The notes beneath the pieces are model-generated. The model did not search any database, was not told the DNA's origin, and worked only from the letters and a program-made list of their open reading frames with translations. From Nitrospirales bacterium (lineage in GTDB: Bacteria; Nitrospirota; Nitrospiria; Nitrospirales; UBA8639): a DNA stretch of 6,215 bases. Where the stretch lies: contig JAJDBO010000257.1 of assembly GCA_029261305.1 (NCBI GenBank), forward strand, positions 1 through 6,215, read 5' to 3'. Both the position numbers and the translations under genes were made by a program. Position 1 is the first letter of the stretch; each line of letters begins with the position of its first letter. Shown here in pieces: positions 5,676 to 6,215 of the stretch.

Positions 5676-6215
5676 TGTATCACTGTTGCGAAGAACGGCG
5701 ACGCAACAATGTTGCAGACCACCCAACCCTCAATGGCATCGACTTCCTTGAAGTACTCGATCAGGATGCGCCAACAGGAAGTCCTCGACAGCGTACGCTC
5801 TTGATCCGCATGCTCAAACCAGTCCCAGCTGGATGGACCGCAGACAATGTGGCGATAGTAGGAGGGGAACGTATTGTTGATCCAGGTATTGAGTGGATTG
5901 CTCCTGCCTCAAATCCACCAATTGGAATCACACCTGCCGAGGTGACATTTCTGAATGCTCTGCCCTTTGGCCCGCAGACTCTGGTCGTCCGAACTGAGAC
6001 AAGCGGAGACTTCTCCACCTACTGCTTGCGACTTCAATGTTCCATACAAGATCCGTTGCCCCCAGATGGCATCGACCCACGACTTGCGAGCATTTCGTTT
6101 TCATTTAAAGTCGAATGCCCGAGCGATTTCGACTGCCAACCGAGCCACATCTGCCAAGACCCTCCCGAGGAAAGTCCTGACCTGAATTATTTGGCGAAAG
6201 ACTATGGTGGGTTTC
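5672..6215 (+). CDS. large baseplate assembly protein, N-terminal part (Afp11 / baseplate J-like; 3' truncated by window)
   Basis: The frame stays open from ATG 5672 to the window end (181 residues visible). The start MMYHCCEERRRNNV, then LNGIDFLEVLD (20-30), PRQRTLLIRMLKP (38-50) and NVAIVGGERI (59-68) match the N-terminus of the large putative baseplate assembly proteins of eCIS clusters. Residues 149-178 (CPSDFDC, C161, then DLNYLAKDY) match the junction leading into the main J-like domain. Homologues form the wedge arms around the hub and are usually far longer than this fragment, so most of the gene lies to the right. Seven Cys residues (5, 6, 118, 123, 149, 155, 161) are visible; CC at 5-6 and the CPSDFDC segment appear to be family features. 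The start overlaps the gp25-like stop. Confidence 0.82.
   Translation, partial: MMYHCCEERRRNNVADHPTLNGIDFLEVLDQDAPTGSPRQRTLLIRMLKPVPAGWTADNVAIVGGERIVDPGIEWIAPASNPPIGITPAEVTFLNALPFGPQTLVVRTETSGDFSTYCLRLQCSIQDPLPPDGIDPRLASISFSFKVECPSDFDCQPSHICQDPPEESPDLNYLAKDYGGF

Overview
The window is an internal piece of an extracellular contractile injection system (eCIS; phage-tail-like particle of the Afp/PVC/MAC class) gene cluster. All recognised genes lie on the + strand and nearly all are tightly packed. The organism is not named by any marker gene. Base composition is moderate. The 161-bp palindromic element at 5079-5239 resembles dispersed repeats that I recall from Nitrospira-type genomes, so a Nitrospirota bacterium is my best but unproven guess.

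Layout. Bases 1-140 hold the C-terminal end of an unidentified beta-rich protein. Six bases after its stop, in the same frame, begins a 638-residue multidomain protein (147-2063). It has an N-terminal Cys cluster, an eCIS-associated DUF4157 domain with HELVH, three annexin repeats with intact GLGTDE calcium loops, and a C-terminal domain resembling aspzincin/M35 metallopeptidases (HELTH, DxxYG and NPDSY motifs). This is the most interesting object here and a good candidate for a particle-delivered effector.

From 2089 the structural genes of the tail tip follow: an eCIS tube/baseplate-ring protein (2089-2748), a small LysM-like protein (2745-3107), a gp27/gpD-like hub protein (3100-4239), a gp5-like OB-fold spike protein (4236-4754), a PAAR-like spike tip (4756-5076), a gp25-like baseplate wedge protein (5313-5675) and the start of a large baseplate assembly protein (5672 to beyond the window). 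Start and stop codons overlap at four junctions (2745, 3100, 4236, 5672) and nearly touch at a fifth (4754/4756), which indicates one translationally coupled operon. The only sizeable gap (5077-5312) contains the palindromic repeat.

How they fit together, from knowledge of homologous systems: the tube protein and LysM protein join the inner tube to the hub. The hub and OB-fold proteins together form the VgrG-like spike, capped by the PAAR protein. The gp25-like and large baseplate proteins form the wedges that trigger sheath contraction. Sheath, main tube, tape measure, tail fibre and AAA+ ATPase genes are not in the window and would be expected on either side.
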